Under the pieces are notes generated by a model. It was not told the origin of the DNA and ran no database searches. It saw only the letters and a program-made list of their open reading frames with translations. Source: JARDZU01 sp963730285 (GTDB taxonomy: Bacteria; Actinomycetota; Acidimicrobiia; Spongiisociales; ZC4RG35). Taken from it: 64,000 nucleotides of DNA. A program made the translations under genes and the position numbers. Positions within the stretch are counted from its first letter, which is position 1; the number at the start of each line of letters is the position of its first letter. Location of the stretch: positions 62,001 to 126,000 of the forward strand of contig CAVSQY010000008.1 of assembly GCA_963730285.1 (NCBI GenBank). The letters are read 5' to 3'. Shown piece after piece: positions 8,734 through 16,311 of this stretch.

Positions 8734-9869
8734 GCCTGAAGGGCCACTTCTCCCGGTTCCTCGAGTCGAGCCCGGGTCGTGTTCATTTCGCCGCCCACTC
8801 GCATCACCCGTGGCCCGATGTCTCCTTTGAGGCCCACCAACAAGCCTGGCTCGACGCAGCCCGATACATCGATGACAAATGGGCCCACATCTTTGGGACC
8901 GTGATCCCCGAGACGCAGGCTGCGATTTCGGACATCCTCGGCCTGTCCGACCCGGCCACCCTCACCTTTGCCCCAAACACGCACGACCTCTTGATGCGCA
9001 TCTTCTCCTGTCTCGACCCACCGGTTCGGGTACTCACCACCGACGCAGAGTTCCACTCCTTCCGACGCCAGTCGTTGCGATGGGAGGAAGCCGGTTTGGC
9101 CCTGGTCGACCGTGTCCCGTCCGAGCCGTTCGACACGTTCGCAGACCGTTTCACCCGGGAAGCCCGTGCCGGGGCACACGACCTCATCTATCTCAGCCAG
9201 GTGTTCTATGACTCTGGCTTTGTCGTGCCCGACCTCGACCGCCTGGTCTCATCCGTCCCGGAGAACAGGACATTCGTGGTGCTGGACGGCTATCACGCCT
9301 TCATGGCAAAACCCATTTCGCTGGAGGCCATCCAGGATCGGGTCTTCTTCCTCGCCGGCGGGTATAAGTACGCCATGGCGGGTGAGGGGGTCTGCTTTCT
9401 CCATTCGCCTTCGGGGTACGGGGAGCGCCCGGTGGACACCGGGTGGTATGCCGGGTTCGACCAGCTACAGGAAGGTGTGGGCGCCAGGGTGTCGTACGCC
9501 CGGGACGGATCGCGATTCGCCGGGGCAACCTATGACCCCTCGGGGGTGTACCGGCTGCGAGCCGTGCTGTCGTGGTGTGCGGACCTGAGGTTGACACCCG
9601 AAGAAATCCATCGTCATGCCAGGGACCTGCAGACCCAATTCCTCGCAGCCGATGTCGCCCCGGGCGAGCTGATCCCGGGATCGGGTCTGGACCGCGGCAA
9701 CTTCCTCACATATCGCACCTCACGAGCGGGCCAGATCTACACCGATCTCCACGAGATGGGCGTCATCATCGATCACCGGGCCGACCGGCTTCGAATCGGC
9801 TTCGGCATATATCAGGACGCCGAGGACGTCGGCCGCCTGATCGAGTCGGTCGAGAAGGCAATTGGCTAG
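8730..9869 (+). CDS. kynU: Kynureninase-like PLP enzyme (aminotransferase class V fold)
   Basis: Fold-type I PLP enzyme expected to split kynurenine into anthranilate and alanine. It is 379 residues, slightly short for kynureninase (about 410). The PLP Schiff-base lysine is K213 in GGYKYAMAG, and D186 in VLDGYH is placed to contact the pyridine nitrogen. The only strong specific evidence for kynureninase is the ATGA overlap with tryptophan dioxygenase; other class V enzymes share the fold. The product anthranilate could go to tryptophan biosynthesis or, through a CoA ligase, to degradation. Confidence 0.82.
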   Translation: MSLKGHFSRFLESSPGRVHFAAHSHHPWPDVSFEAHQQAWLDAARYIDDKWAHIFGTVIPETQAAISDILGLSDPATLTFAPNTHDLLMRIFSCLDPPVRVLTTDAEFHSFRRQSLRWEEAGLALVDRVPSEPFDTFADRFTREARAGAHDLIYLSQVFYDSGFVVPDLDRLVSSVPENRTFVVLDGYHAFMAKPISLEAIQDRVFFLAGGYKYAMAGEGVCFLHSPSGYGERPVDTGWYAGFDQLQEGVGARVSYARDGSRFAGATYDPSGVYRLRAVLSWCADLRLTPEEIHRHARDLQTQFLAADVAPGELIPGSGLDRGNFLTYRTSRAGQIYTDLHEMGVIIDHRADRLRIGFGIYQDAEDVGRLIESVEKAIG

Positions 9870-11687
9870 GTGAAAGGCATGGACGGAGCCCTCAAAGGGG
9901 ACAATGCGCCCGCCATCAGGGACTATGCGCTGATCGGTGACTGTCAGGGTTTGGCGTTGGTCTCTGATTCGGGAGCCATCGATTGGTGTTGTGTCCCGAG
10001 ACCAGACTCCGGAAGCTGCTTTGGGCGCCTGCTCGACCATGAAATCGGTGGCACTTTTCGAGTGTCCCCAACGGCAAGCTCGCGGGTCGAACGTAGATAC
10101 ATCGAGGACACCCTCGTCCTCGAGACCACCTTCCACACTGACACCGGGGTGATCCGATTGATCGATTGCATGGCCCTGGGCTCTGAAAGTGCCGGACCGA
10201 GGCTGATTCGAGCCGTCGAAGGTGTCGAGGGTCGAGTCTCCATCGACGTGCTCATTTCGCCTCGGCTGGAGTACGGCGCCCTCAGACCCTGGATCAGGTC
10301 ACACGATGGCGGGGTGTTCACAGCCATCGGCGGGCCAACCGGTCTGGTCTTCTCGGGCTCGATCGATCTGCGTCAAGTCGGTCCTCACGACCTCATGGGG
10401 CAGGCGACGCTGACGAAGGGGGACCGTCACACCCTCAGCATGACCTACTCGGCGCCGGATCAGATCGTGGAGGATCCGCCGAGTGACCTCTTGGACCAAG
10501 GCTGGGAAGAAGTCGAGCGCACCATTGCTTTCTGGAGCGCCTGGGCTGGATCGTCAGATTCGCAAAGACAGCGATCAGCGGCCATCCGATCGGCCGTGGT
10601 GCTGAAGGCGCTCTCATACTCACCCACTGGCGCGTTTGTCGCGGCTGCCACGACGAGTCTCCCGGAGGCGATGGGAGGTGTGCGCAACTGGGACTACAGG
10701 TACAGCTGGGTTCGCGACTCGGCCTTCGCTGCAAGGGCCCTCCTCCAGCTCGGATTCCGGGATGAGGCAACGCGGTTTCGCGGGTTCGTCGAGCGAAGCG
10801 CAGCTGGAAGCGCCGATGACCTCCAACCGATGTATGGGGTCGGGGGCGAGATCCGCCTGCCTGAGGTGGAACTCGACTTCCTGGATGGCTATCGAGGGTC
10901 GAGACCGGTGCGAGTCGGCAACGCTGCCTTCCCACAGCGCCAGCTGGACCTCTATGGATACTTACTCGACCTGGCTTGGCGCTGGCAGCTTCACGGCGTC
11001 ACTCCGTCGCAGGCCTACTGGGAGTTCCTCGTCACCATCGTTGATGCCGCGTGTGAGCGATGGACAAAGCCCGACCGGGGCATATGGGAGGTTCGTGGCG
11101 AGCCCCAGCACTTCGTCCATTCCAAGGTCATGTGCTGGTCAGCCGTCGACTCTGGCCTCAGGTTGGCTGATGAGCTTGGAGTCGTCGCACCCGTGGGGCG
11201 CTGGGAGGAGACTCGAGCCGCGATGCAACACAGTATCGAGTCCCGCGGCTATGACGAGAGTCGAGGCGTGTTCGTCAGGGCCTACGAGAGCGGTGATCTG
11301 GACACAGCTCTTCTTCTCCTGCCATGGGTCGGATTCGTCGATTTCGATGACGAACGGATGATCCGGACAACGGACGAGATCCAGGTGACACTGGGTCATC
11401 GGGGTCTGCTCCGGCGTTACACCGCCGATGACGGCATCGACGGCGATGAGGGCACATTTGTGGCGTGCACCTTCTGGCTGGCCGAGTGTTTCGCCCGTCA
11501 GGGCAGGCTCGACAAAGCAACAGAGTCATTCGACCTCGGCATCAACACCGCAAACGACCTCGGATTGTTCAGCGAGGAATATGACCCGGTCGGAAACGAG
11601 ATGCTCGGGAACTTTCCCCAGGCCATGAGCCACTTCTCGCACATCACTGCCCTTTGCGCCATCGAGGAGGCTCGGGCGCGTCTATAG
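9870..11687 (+). CDS. Glycoside hydrolase family 15 (glucoamylase/trehalase type)
   Basis: Alpha-glucan or trehalose hydrolase, likely cytoplasmic because no signal peptide is seen. It is 605 residues from GTG 9870, which follows the kynU stop with no gap; ATG 9879 is an alternative. The N-terminal beta-sandwich begins with IRDYALIGDCQGLALV, typical of bacterial GH15. The catalytic (alpha/alpha)6 barrel contains RNWDYRYSWVRDSAF, and near the C-terminus GDEGTFVACTFW carries a probable catalytic Glu. Actinobacterial members of this subgroup include trehalases. It is not related in pathway to kynAU despite being adjacent. Confidence 0.9.
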   Translation: MKGMDGALKGDNAPAIRDYALIGDCQGLALVSDSGAIDWCCVPRPDSGSCFGRLLDHEIGGTFRVSPTASSRVERRYIEDTLVLETTFHTDTGVIRLIDCMALGSESAGPRLIRAVEGVEGRVSIDVLISPRLEYGALRPWIRSHDGGVFTAIGGPTGLVFSGSIDLRQVGPHDLMGQATLTKGDRHTLSMTYSAPDQIVEDPPSDLLDQGWEEVERTIAFWSAWAGSSDSQRQRSAAIRSAVVLKALSYSPTGAFVAAATTSLPEAMGGVRNWDYRYSWVRDSAFAARALLQLGFRDEATRFRGFVERSAAGSADDLQPMYGVGGEIRLPEVELDFLDGYRGSRPVRVGNAAFPQRQLDLYGYLLDLAWRWQLHGVTPSQAYWEFLVTIVDAACERWTKPDRGIWEVRGEPQHFVHSKVMCWSAVDSGLRLADELGVVAPVGRWEETRAAMQHSIESRGYDESRGVFVRAYESGDLDTALLLLPWVGFVDFDDERMIRTTDEIQVTLGHRGLLRRYTADDGIDGDEGTFVACTFWLAECFARQGRLDKATESFDLGINTANDLGLFSEEYDPVGNEMLGNFPQAMSHFSHITALCAIEEARARL

Positions 11688-11731
11688 AGGTATCGACGAT
11701 CCTGAATTCGATGTCACGCCAGGACAAGTGA

Positions 11732-11759
11732 AACGACGCCATCCGTCGATGGCGTCGTT
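11732..11759. terminator. Hairpin between convergent genes
   Basis: A perfect 11-bp stem (AACGACGCCAT paired with ATGGCGTCGTT, 6-base loop) lies between the GH15 gene and the amt operon, which converge here. There is no long T-run on either side, so it may act as a weak or factor-assisted bidirectional terminator. Confidence 0.6.
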
Positions 11760-11782
11760 CAGAAAGGATGCAGATTGTCGGC

Positions 11783-11803
11783 GGGCCGTTTCGAACACGG
11801 CCC
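11783..11803. terminator. Second hairpin downstream of the amt microprotein
   Basis: A perfect 7-bp stem (GGGCCGT with ACGGCCC, 7-base loop) starts 10 bp after the microprotein stop on the minus strand. With the hairpin at 11732-11759 it forms a tandem pair in the convergent intergenic region. No T-run follows. Confidence 0.45.
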
Positions 11804-11812
11804 TATTTCCAG

Positions 11813-11905
11813 TCAGTCTTCTTCGTGGCGGTTGATCAGCCGCTTGGGCAGCACCGCGAACACGATGAACATTGCGATGAAGGCTCCGATTGCAACTAGT
11901 TCCAT
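11813..11905 (-). CDS. 30-residue single-helix membrane microprotein downstream of amt
   Basis: A short ORF with ATG 11905 and TGA 11813-11815. It encodes one hydrophobic segment (residues 3 to 19, Leu/Val/Ile/Ala/Phe) followed by a basic, polar tail with KRLINRHEED, so the predicted topology is N-out, C-in. A very good ribosome binding site (GGAAAGGA) sits about 8 bases upstream. It starts 49 bp after the amt stop on the same strand and is closed by hairpins. I do not recognise it. By analogy with other small transporter subunits, it could be an Amt accessory protein; that is inference. Confidence 0.6.
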   Translation of the reverse strand: MELVAIGAFIAMFIVFAVLPKRLINRHEED

Positions 11906-11954
11906 TTCTGCTGTCCTTTCCTCTTGGCTTGCCTTGTCTTGAAATCTGCGGCCA

Positions 11955-13283
11955 TCAGGCGACGTAGCCCGCCTGGGCGAACTCGGTGGCGTCCAAACCG
12001 GCGTCCTCGTCGGCGTCGGAGACCCGGAGGCCGATGCTCCGCTTGATGAGCCCGAAGATGATGAAGGAGACGACTCCGGTCCAGGCCACAACCGCCAGCA
12101 TCGAAACCAGCTGGGCCACGAAGGTGTCCACACCGCCGTCGATCAGACCCGAGACATCCAGGTAGTCGCCATTGGCAAAGATGCCCAGAGCCAGCAGTCC
12201 CCACAGGCCGCAGACCCCGTGGCAGGCAATTGCCCACACCGGATCGTCGACCTTGAGCACCCGCTCGATGAACCCGGCCCCGTAGATGACCAGGGCACCC
12301 GCCACACCGCCGATGACCAACGCGGCCCAGTAGTCGACGAAGGCACACGGGGCGGTTATCCCAACCAAACCCGCGATGACGCCGGAGCATGTGACCGCGA
12401 TGTCCGCCTTGCCGGTCTTGACCAATTGGATGTAATACGCAACCACACCGCCGGCGATCCCCGCCAGGAAGGTGTTGACCGCGATCGTGGCGATCCGGGG
12501 GTCGTTCCCACTCAATGTGGAACCGGGGTTGAAACCGAACCACCCGAAGAAGAGCACCATGGTCCCGATGACGATGTAACCCATGTTGTGGCCGGGTATG
12601 GAATTCGACCGACCATCAGCCTCGAACTTCCCTTTCCTGGCACCGACCATCCGAGCCCCCACGAAAGCGGCGACACCGCCAACGGCATGCACCACACCGG
12701 ATCCGGCGAAGTCCCATGCCCCCATCTCGGAGAGCCAGCCACCGCCCCAGACCCAGTGCCCGTACACCGGGTAGACGATTGCCGAGATGAGGAACGAATA
12801 GGCCATGTAGGCGTCGAGACGGGTCCTCTCGGCCATGGCGCCCGAGACGATGGTGGCCGCGGTGGCTGCAAAGACCATCTGGAAGAACCAGAGGAGGGCG
12901 GTGTCGGTGTCGCCATAACTGCCTGAGAGGAAGAAGCCTTCAGTCCCAAAGAACTGATTTCCGGTGCCGAACATGATGGCGAAGCCAAAGGCCCAGAATG
13001 CCAGTCCACACATCATGAAATCCATCAGGTTCTTCATGAACACCGAGCCGGCGTTTCGGGATCTGGTGGACCCGGCTTCGAGCAGGGCGAAGCCCGCCTG
13101 CATCAGGAAGACCAGGAAGGCCGTGACCAACACCCACACGTAGTCGAGCGAGCTGGCCACCGATTCCACAGTCGGCCCCTGTTGGGCCATCGCCAACCCG
13201 GTCGGGATCATCCCCACGATCAGAAGCGCCAATGAGATCCACAAGCGTCTCTGCCTCAACCACCCTCTGAGAACCAGTGTCAT
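11955..13283 (-). CDS. amt: Ammonium transporter
   Basis: Amt/Mep/Rh channel for ammonium uptake at the cytoplasmic membrane. It is 442 residues. An N-terminal signal-like helix (about residues 14-33) precedes the family's 11-helix core, in which AGFALLEAGSTRSRN, the IVYPVYGHWVWGGGWL stretch and the paired pore histidine regions (GSGVVHAVGGVAAF and AIACHGVCGLWG) are seen. The C-terminal cytoplasmic tail SIGLRVSDADEDAGLD is the part that normally contacts a PII protein. No glnK or glnB follows, which is unusual; a microprotein gene takes that place. Regulation is probably by nitrogen through the GlnR-like box upstream. Confidence 0.97.
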   Translation of the reverse strand: MTLVLRGWLRQRRLWISLALLIVGMIPTGLAMAQQGPTVESVASSLDYVWVLVTAFLVFLMQAGFALLEAGSTRSRNAGSVFMKNLMDFMMCGLAFWAFGFAIMFGTGNQFFGTEGFFLSGSYGDTDTALLWFFQMVFAATAATIVSGAMAERTRLDAYMAYSFLISAIVYPVYGHWVWGGGWLSEMGAWDFAGSGVVHAVGGVAAFVGARMVGARKGKFEADGRSNSIPGHNMGYIVIGTMVLFFGWFGFNPGSTLSGNDPRIATIAVNTFLAGIAGGVVAYYIQLVKTGKADIAVTCSGVIAGLVGITAPCAFVDYWAALVIGGVAGALVIYGAGFIERVLKVDDPVWAIACHGVCGLWGLLALGIFANGDYLDVSGLIDGGVDTFVAQLVSMLAVVAWTGVVSFIIFGLIKRSIGLRVSDADEDAGLDATEFAQAGYVA

Positions 13284-13352
13284 GCCCCTTGCCGCCTCCA
13301 GGTCGCTGGAGCCCCGGGACCTCCGGAGCCAAGGGAAGGTTCCCCGGGCTTT
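13284..13352 (-). promoter_or_regulatory. amt 5' leader with hairpin that covers the ribosome binding site
   Basis: On the minus strand the leader contains CTCCAG, CGAC, CTGGAG: a 6-bp stem whose right arm includes the GGAGG ribosome binding site, about 11 bases before ATG 13283. Farther upstream a 10-bp near-perfect stem (AGCCCGGGGA with TCCCGGGGCT) forms. It may modulate amt translation; this is a prediction only. Confidence 0.35.
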
Positions 13353-13390
13353 GTTTCGTGTTTGTTTCAGCCCGGTTTACGTCGGGTGAA
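13353..13390 (-). promoter_or_regulatory. Candidate GlnR operator with four half-sites upstream of amt
   Basis: Read on the minus strand, four five-base elements (TTCAC, TAAAC, GAAAC, GAAAC) occur with exactly six bases between each, so every 11 bp. On the plus strand they start at 13353, 13364, 13375 and 13386. The actinobacterial GlnR consensus is gTnAC-n6-GaAAC, repeated. The AC ends match in all four, and the last half-site is perfect. The box ends 70 bp upstream of the amt start, a normal place for an activator site. Confidence 0.65.
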
Positions 13391-13398
13391 CGATCTGG

Positions 13399-13803
13399 TC
13401 AGGGAATCGGCACGACTGCGGTGCCCACCAACTCGACCAATGCGGCGGGGTCGAACAACTCGGCGACACCGATCAGTGCCATTGCCGGGAAGTGTTTTCC
13501 GAAGACCCGGCGATACGACTCACCGATCTCGTCGAGCCTGCTGCGATATCCGGTCACATCGGTGGTGTAGATGACGAGGGAGACGAGATCGGACGCCGAC
13601 CCTCCCGCCTCCTCGATCACTCTGGCCACCGCGGCACATGCGAGCCTGAACTGGGCGACGAGGTCGGGGTCGATGGAGAGGTCGGAGCGGTGGCCTGTTT
13701 GGCCGGCGATGTGAACGATCCGCCCCTCCGCCGCCAGGACACCGTGGGAGAACCCGACCGGCGGGGGCATCCCGGAGGGGTTGATCATGCGGTGCCGGCT
13801 CAC
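13399..13803 (-). CDS. RidA family protein (enamine/imine deaminase type)
   Basis: Member of the YjgF/YER057c/UK114 family, which hydrolyses reactive enamines and imines formed by PLP or flavin enzymes. It is 134 residues from GTG 13803, which overlaps the stop of the upstream enoyl-CoA hydratase (GTGA), so the two are translationally coupled. The segments GFSHGVLAAEGRIVHIAGQT and the C-terminal ALVELVGTAVVPIP are typical of the family's trimer core. RidA paralogues sit in aerobic 2-aminobenzoate gene clusters together with enoyl-CoA hydratase and acyl-CoA dehydrogenase, a combination also found here. Confidence 0.87.
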   Translation of the reverse strand: MSRHRMINPSGMPPPVGFSHGVLAAEGRIVHIAGQTGHRSDLSIDPDLVAQFRLACAAVARVIEEAGGSASDLVSLVIYTTDVTGYRSRLDEIGESYRRVFGKHFPAMALIGVAELFDPAALVELVGTAVVPIP

Positions 13804-14627
13804 CGTCCCGTCCATTTCGGCGGTCTCTTGCCCGTGAGGGCCGCATAGAACTCGGCATGGTCTTCGCTGGTCATGAGAAGCGCCTGAGTGAAAGCCTCGA
13901 GCTCGATGGACGACCCTAGGTCCATGTCCAGCTCGCGGCTGATGAGCAGCTTGGTCGCCCCATAGGCGAGCGCCGGGCCGGTCGCCAGCTGCGCTGCCAA
14001 GCCCGCCGCCTCTGCTTTGAGGTCCGCATCCGGCACCACCCGTGTCGCCAGTCCTATCTCGACCGCTCGCGTCGACCCAACGCTCTCCCCAAGGAGCAGC
14101 AGCTCACTGGCCCGGCCCAGACCCACCACGCGTGGCAACAAATAGGCGGAGCCCATGTCGGCGCCGGCCAGACCCACCTTTGTGAACAGGAACTGGAATG
14201 AGGCCGACTCTGCGAGGATCCGCAGATCCGACGCCAATGCGAGGACGGCGCCGGCGCCGGCCGCCACACCGTTGACTGCCGCCACCACCGGGATCGGGAT
14301 CCTTCGCAACCTCTCGACAACGGTGCCGGTCATCCTGGTGAACTCGAGAAGAGTGCGGATGTCGGCCGCCTGGAGCTCGCCGATGATCCCGTTCACGTCG
14401 CCTCCCGAGCAAAAGCCTCTCCCCTCGCCCGTGAGGACGATGACCTTGACCTCGCCTCGATGCTCGATCTCTGTCACTAGATCACGCAGATCGGAATAGA
14501 CACCGAAAGTGAGGGCATTGAGACGCTCTGGCCTGCTGAACGTGACGGTGGCAACACCACCCGCGAGGTCGAAGTCGAAGTTCTCCCAGGATTCGGTGAA
14601 AGGGGCAGACGCTCGGAAAGGGCTCAC
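13800..14627 (-). CDS. Enoyl-CoA hydratase/isomerase family protein
   Basis: Crotonase-fold enzyme acting on acyl-CoA thioesters. It is 275 residues from GTG 14627. The core shows SRPERLNALTFGVY near the N-terminus, the first oxyanion-hole segment GRGFCSGGDVNG, and the second, NGVAAGAGAVLALASDLRIL. Where classical hydratases have catalytic glutamates, the equivalent region reads GLAGADMGSAYLLPRVVG; the Asp at the position after GLAGA resembles the dienoyl-CoA isomerase/PaaG-like subgroups, so hydration is not certain. It is coupled to the RidA gene and diverges from an acyl-CoA dehydrogenase. Confidence 0.88.
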   Translation of the reverse strand: MSPFRASAPFTESWENFDFDLAGGVATVTFSRPERLNALTFGVYSDLRDLVTEIEHRGEVKVIVLTGEGRGFCSGGDVNGIIGELQAADIRTLLEFTRMTGTVVERLRRIPIPVVAAVNGVAAGAGAVLALASDLRILAESASFQFLFTKVGLAGADMGSAYLLPRVVGLGRASELLLLGESVGSTRAVEIGLATRVVPDADLKAEAAGLAAQLATGPALAYGATKLLISRELDMDLGSSIELEAFTQALLMTSEDHAEFYAALTGKRPPKWTGR

Positions 14628-14708
14628 ATGTCGAGGCTAACCCGTGAAGGCCCGGGGAGAGGCTGCTGACTTGGCCCGGCTGTCCTGAGGAAGCGGTATG
14701 TTCCACCC

Positions 14709-15818
14709 ATGACGTTGCCCGCCGCCACCGTGGAGGAATGCGAGCGGCTAGCACACGCCCTCACGCCCATCGCATCCAACGGGAAGCCGGGCCGGGTCAA
14801 CCGAGAGCTGGTTGCCGCCATCGCCGGTCATGGGTTGTTCGATCGCCTCTTTGCCCAGGATGGGATCACCGCCACCGACCTCTGTGCCATCCGCCAGGGC
14901 CTGGCCCGGGTCTCGACCGAGACAGAGACTGCTTTCGCGGTGCAGGGCCTCGGCGCCATCCCCATCCACCTCAACGGTGGCGCTTCATTGATCGATCGCG
15001 TGATGCCGGGGATCCGGTCGGGCGAGCTGGTGGCCGGTTTCGCCTTGACCGAGCCTGGTGCGGGATCTGATGCGGCGGCGTTGTCAACCGTGGCCGAGCG
15101 AGACGGAGACGGGTTCAGGATCACAGGCGAGAAGGCGTACATCTCGAACGCCCCCGATGCGGACGTTTACACGCTCTTCGCCCGAACCACCCCCGCGGCC
15201 GGCTCACGGGGGGTGACCGCCTTCGTGGTCACAAGCGACCTCGACGGGCTCGGCGGCGAGGTGATAGAGATGATCTCCCCTCACCCCCTCGGGCGTCTCG
15301 AGCTCGACCACGTCTTTGTGCCGTCAGAGAACGTCCTCGGGGAAGTTGACCATGGGTTCCGGGTGGCGATGCAGACCCTGGATTTGTTTCGCCCCTCGGT
15401 CGGGGCCTTCGCGGTCGGTATGGCCGAAGAGGCGCTGAGGATTGCCGTCAGCCACGCCCGGACTCGGACCGCCTTTGGCTCCCTTCTCGTCGACTTCCAG
15501 GGCATCTCCCACCAACTCGCCGATGTCCGGACCGAAATCGGCGCAGCGGAGCTCTTGGTCTACTCGGCTGCGGCCGCCCATGACGCAGGGGACTTCGAGA
15601 CCCTCACCGGCAAGGCGGCGATGGCCAAGCTCTTTGCCACCGAGGCCGCGCAAAGAGCAGTGGACACCGCCATACAGGTGCTCGGGGCTCGTGGTCTCGA
15701 GGACGACTCGGCCCTGTCCCACCTCTACAAAGAGGTCCGGGCTCCCCGCATCTACGAGGGAACCTCAGAGATCCAGCGGAATATCATCGCCCGTGAGCTA
15801 TTCGACGAGCGGATCTGA
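14709..15818 (+). CDS. Acyl-CoA dehydrogenase
   Basis: FAD-dependent enzyme that introduces a 2,3 double bond into acyl-CoA and passes electrons to ETF. It is 369 residues, near the family's usual 380. The FAD/substrate motif GFALTEPGAGSDA is in the first half, the middle beta-domain follows, and the catalytic base Glu is in YEGTSEIQRNI near residue 350. It starts at ATG 14709, 81 bp from the divergent enoyl-CoA hydratase, so the two may share a control region. The chain-length or substrate preference cannot be read. Confidence 0.93.
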   Translation: MTLPAATVEECERLAHALTPIASNGKPGRVNRELVAAIAGHGLFDRLFAQDGITATDLCAIRQGLARVSTETETAFAVQGLGAIPIHLNGGASLIDRVMPGIRSGELVAGFALTEPGAGSDAAALSTVAERDGDGFRITGEKAYISNAPDADVYTLFARTTPAAGSRGVTAFVVTSDLDGLGGEVIEMISPHPLGRLELDHVFVPSENVLGEVDHGFRVAMQTLDLFRPSVGAFAVGMAEEALRIAVSHARTRTAFGSLLVDFQGISHQLADVRTEIGAAELLVYSAAAAHDAGDFETLTGKAAMAKLFATEAAQRAVDTAIQVLGARGLEDDSALSHLYKEVRAPRIYEGTSEIQRNIIARELFDERI

Positions 15819-15844
15819 GCCTCCACTCTTCCCCGAGGTGAGAG

Positions 15845-16246
15845 TCAAGCGCTCGAGAGGGGCCTCGCCCTGACCATGATGCAGGCGTCTGCCAGCCAGG
15901 TGAAAGGCCCGGCATCCAGCCGCTCCAACAATTGACGTGACTCGGCACCGGGTTGGACCCAGATGTTCTCGATCCCGGAGTCCTCGCACTCTGCCAGCAC
16001 TCTCAGGCCGTGATTCGCTGGGACCACCAGATCGACGATCGTTGGGGTCTCCGGGAGATCGCCTACTTTCGCCCAGCAGGGGTCGCCGTCAACCGTCTCA
16101 CGGCCGGGATTCACCGCAAATACCTTGTAGCCCTTCCGCTTCAGGTCGCGATAGATGATTCCGCCGTACTTACCGGGCGTGTCGGTTGCCCCGATCACTG
16201 CAACGGAAGCGCCCGGCCCGGCGAGGAGTGGGGTTAGGTCGGTCAT
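15845..16246 (-). CDS. CoA-binding domain protein
   Basis: A 133-residue single-domain Rossmann-type CoA-binding protein of the YccU class. The first strand and glycine loop read VAVIGATDTPGKYGG, followed by GYKVFAVNPGRETVDG and, near the end, IENIWVQPGAES. This is the same fold as the N-terminal domain of succinyl-CoA synthetase alpha. Proteins of this class bind CoA or a CoA thioester but most have no defined reaction. It converges with the acyl-CoA dehydrogenase and diverges from hutH. Confidence 0.88.
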   Translation of the reverse strand: MTDLTPLLAGPGASVAVIGATDTPGKYGGIIYRDLKRKGYKVFAVNPGRETVDGDPCWAKVGDLPETPTIVDLVVPANHGLRVLAECEDSGIENIWVQPGAESRQLLERLDAGPFTWLADACIMVRARPLSSA

Positions 16247-16311
16247 ACGGTTCCTGCAACGTTATCGATGGTGTCCGGCTTCCCGATAATCGACTCGGTA
16301 CCGTGACGCCT

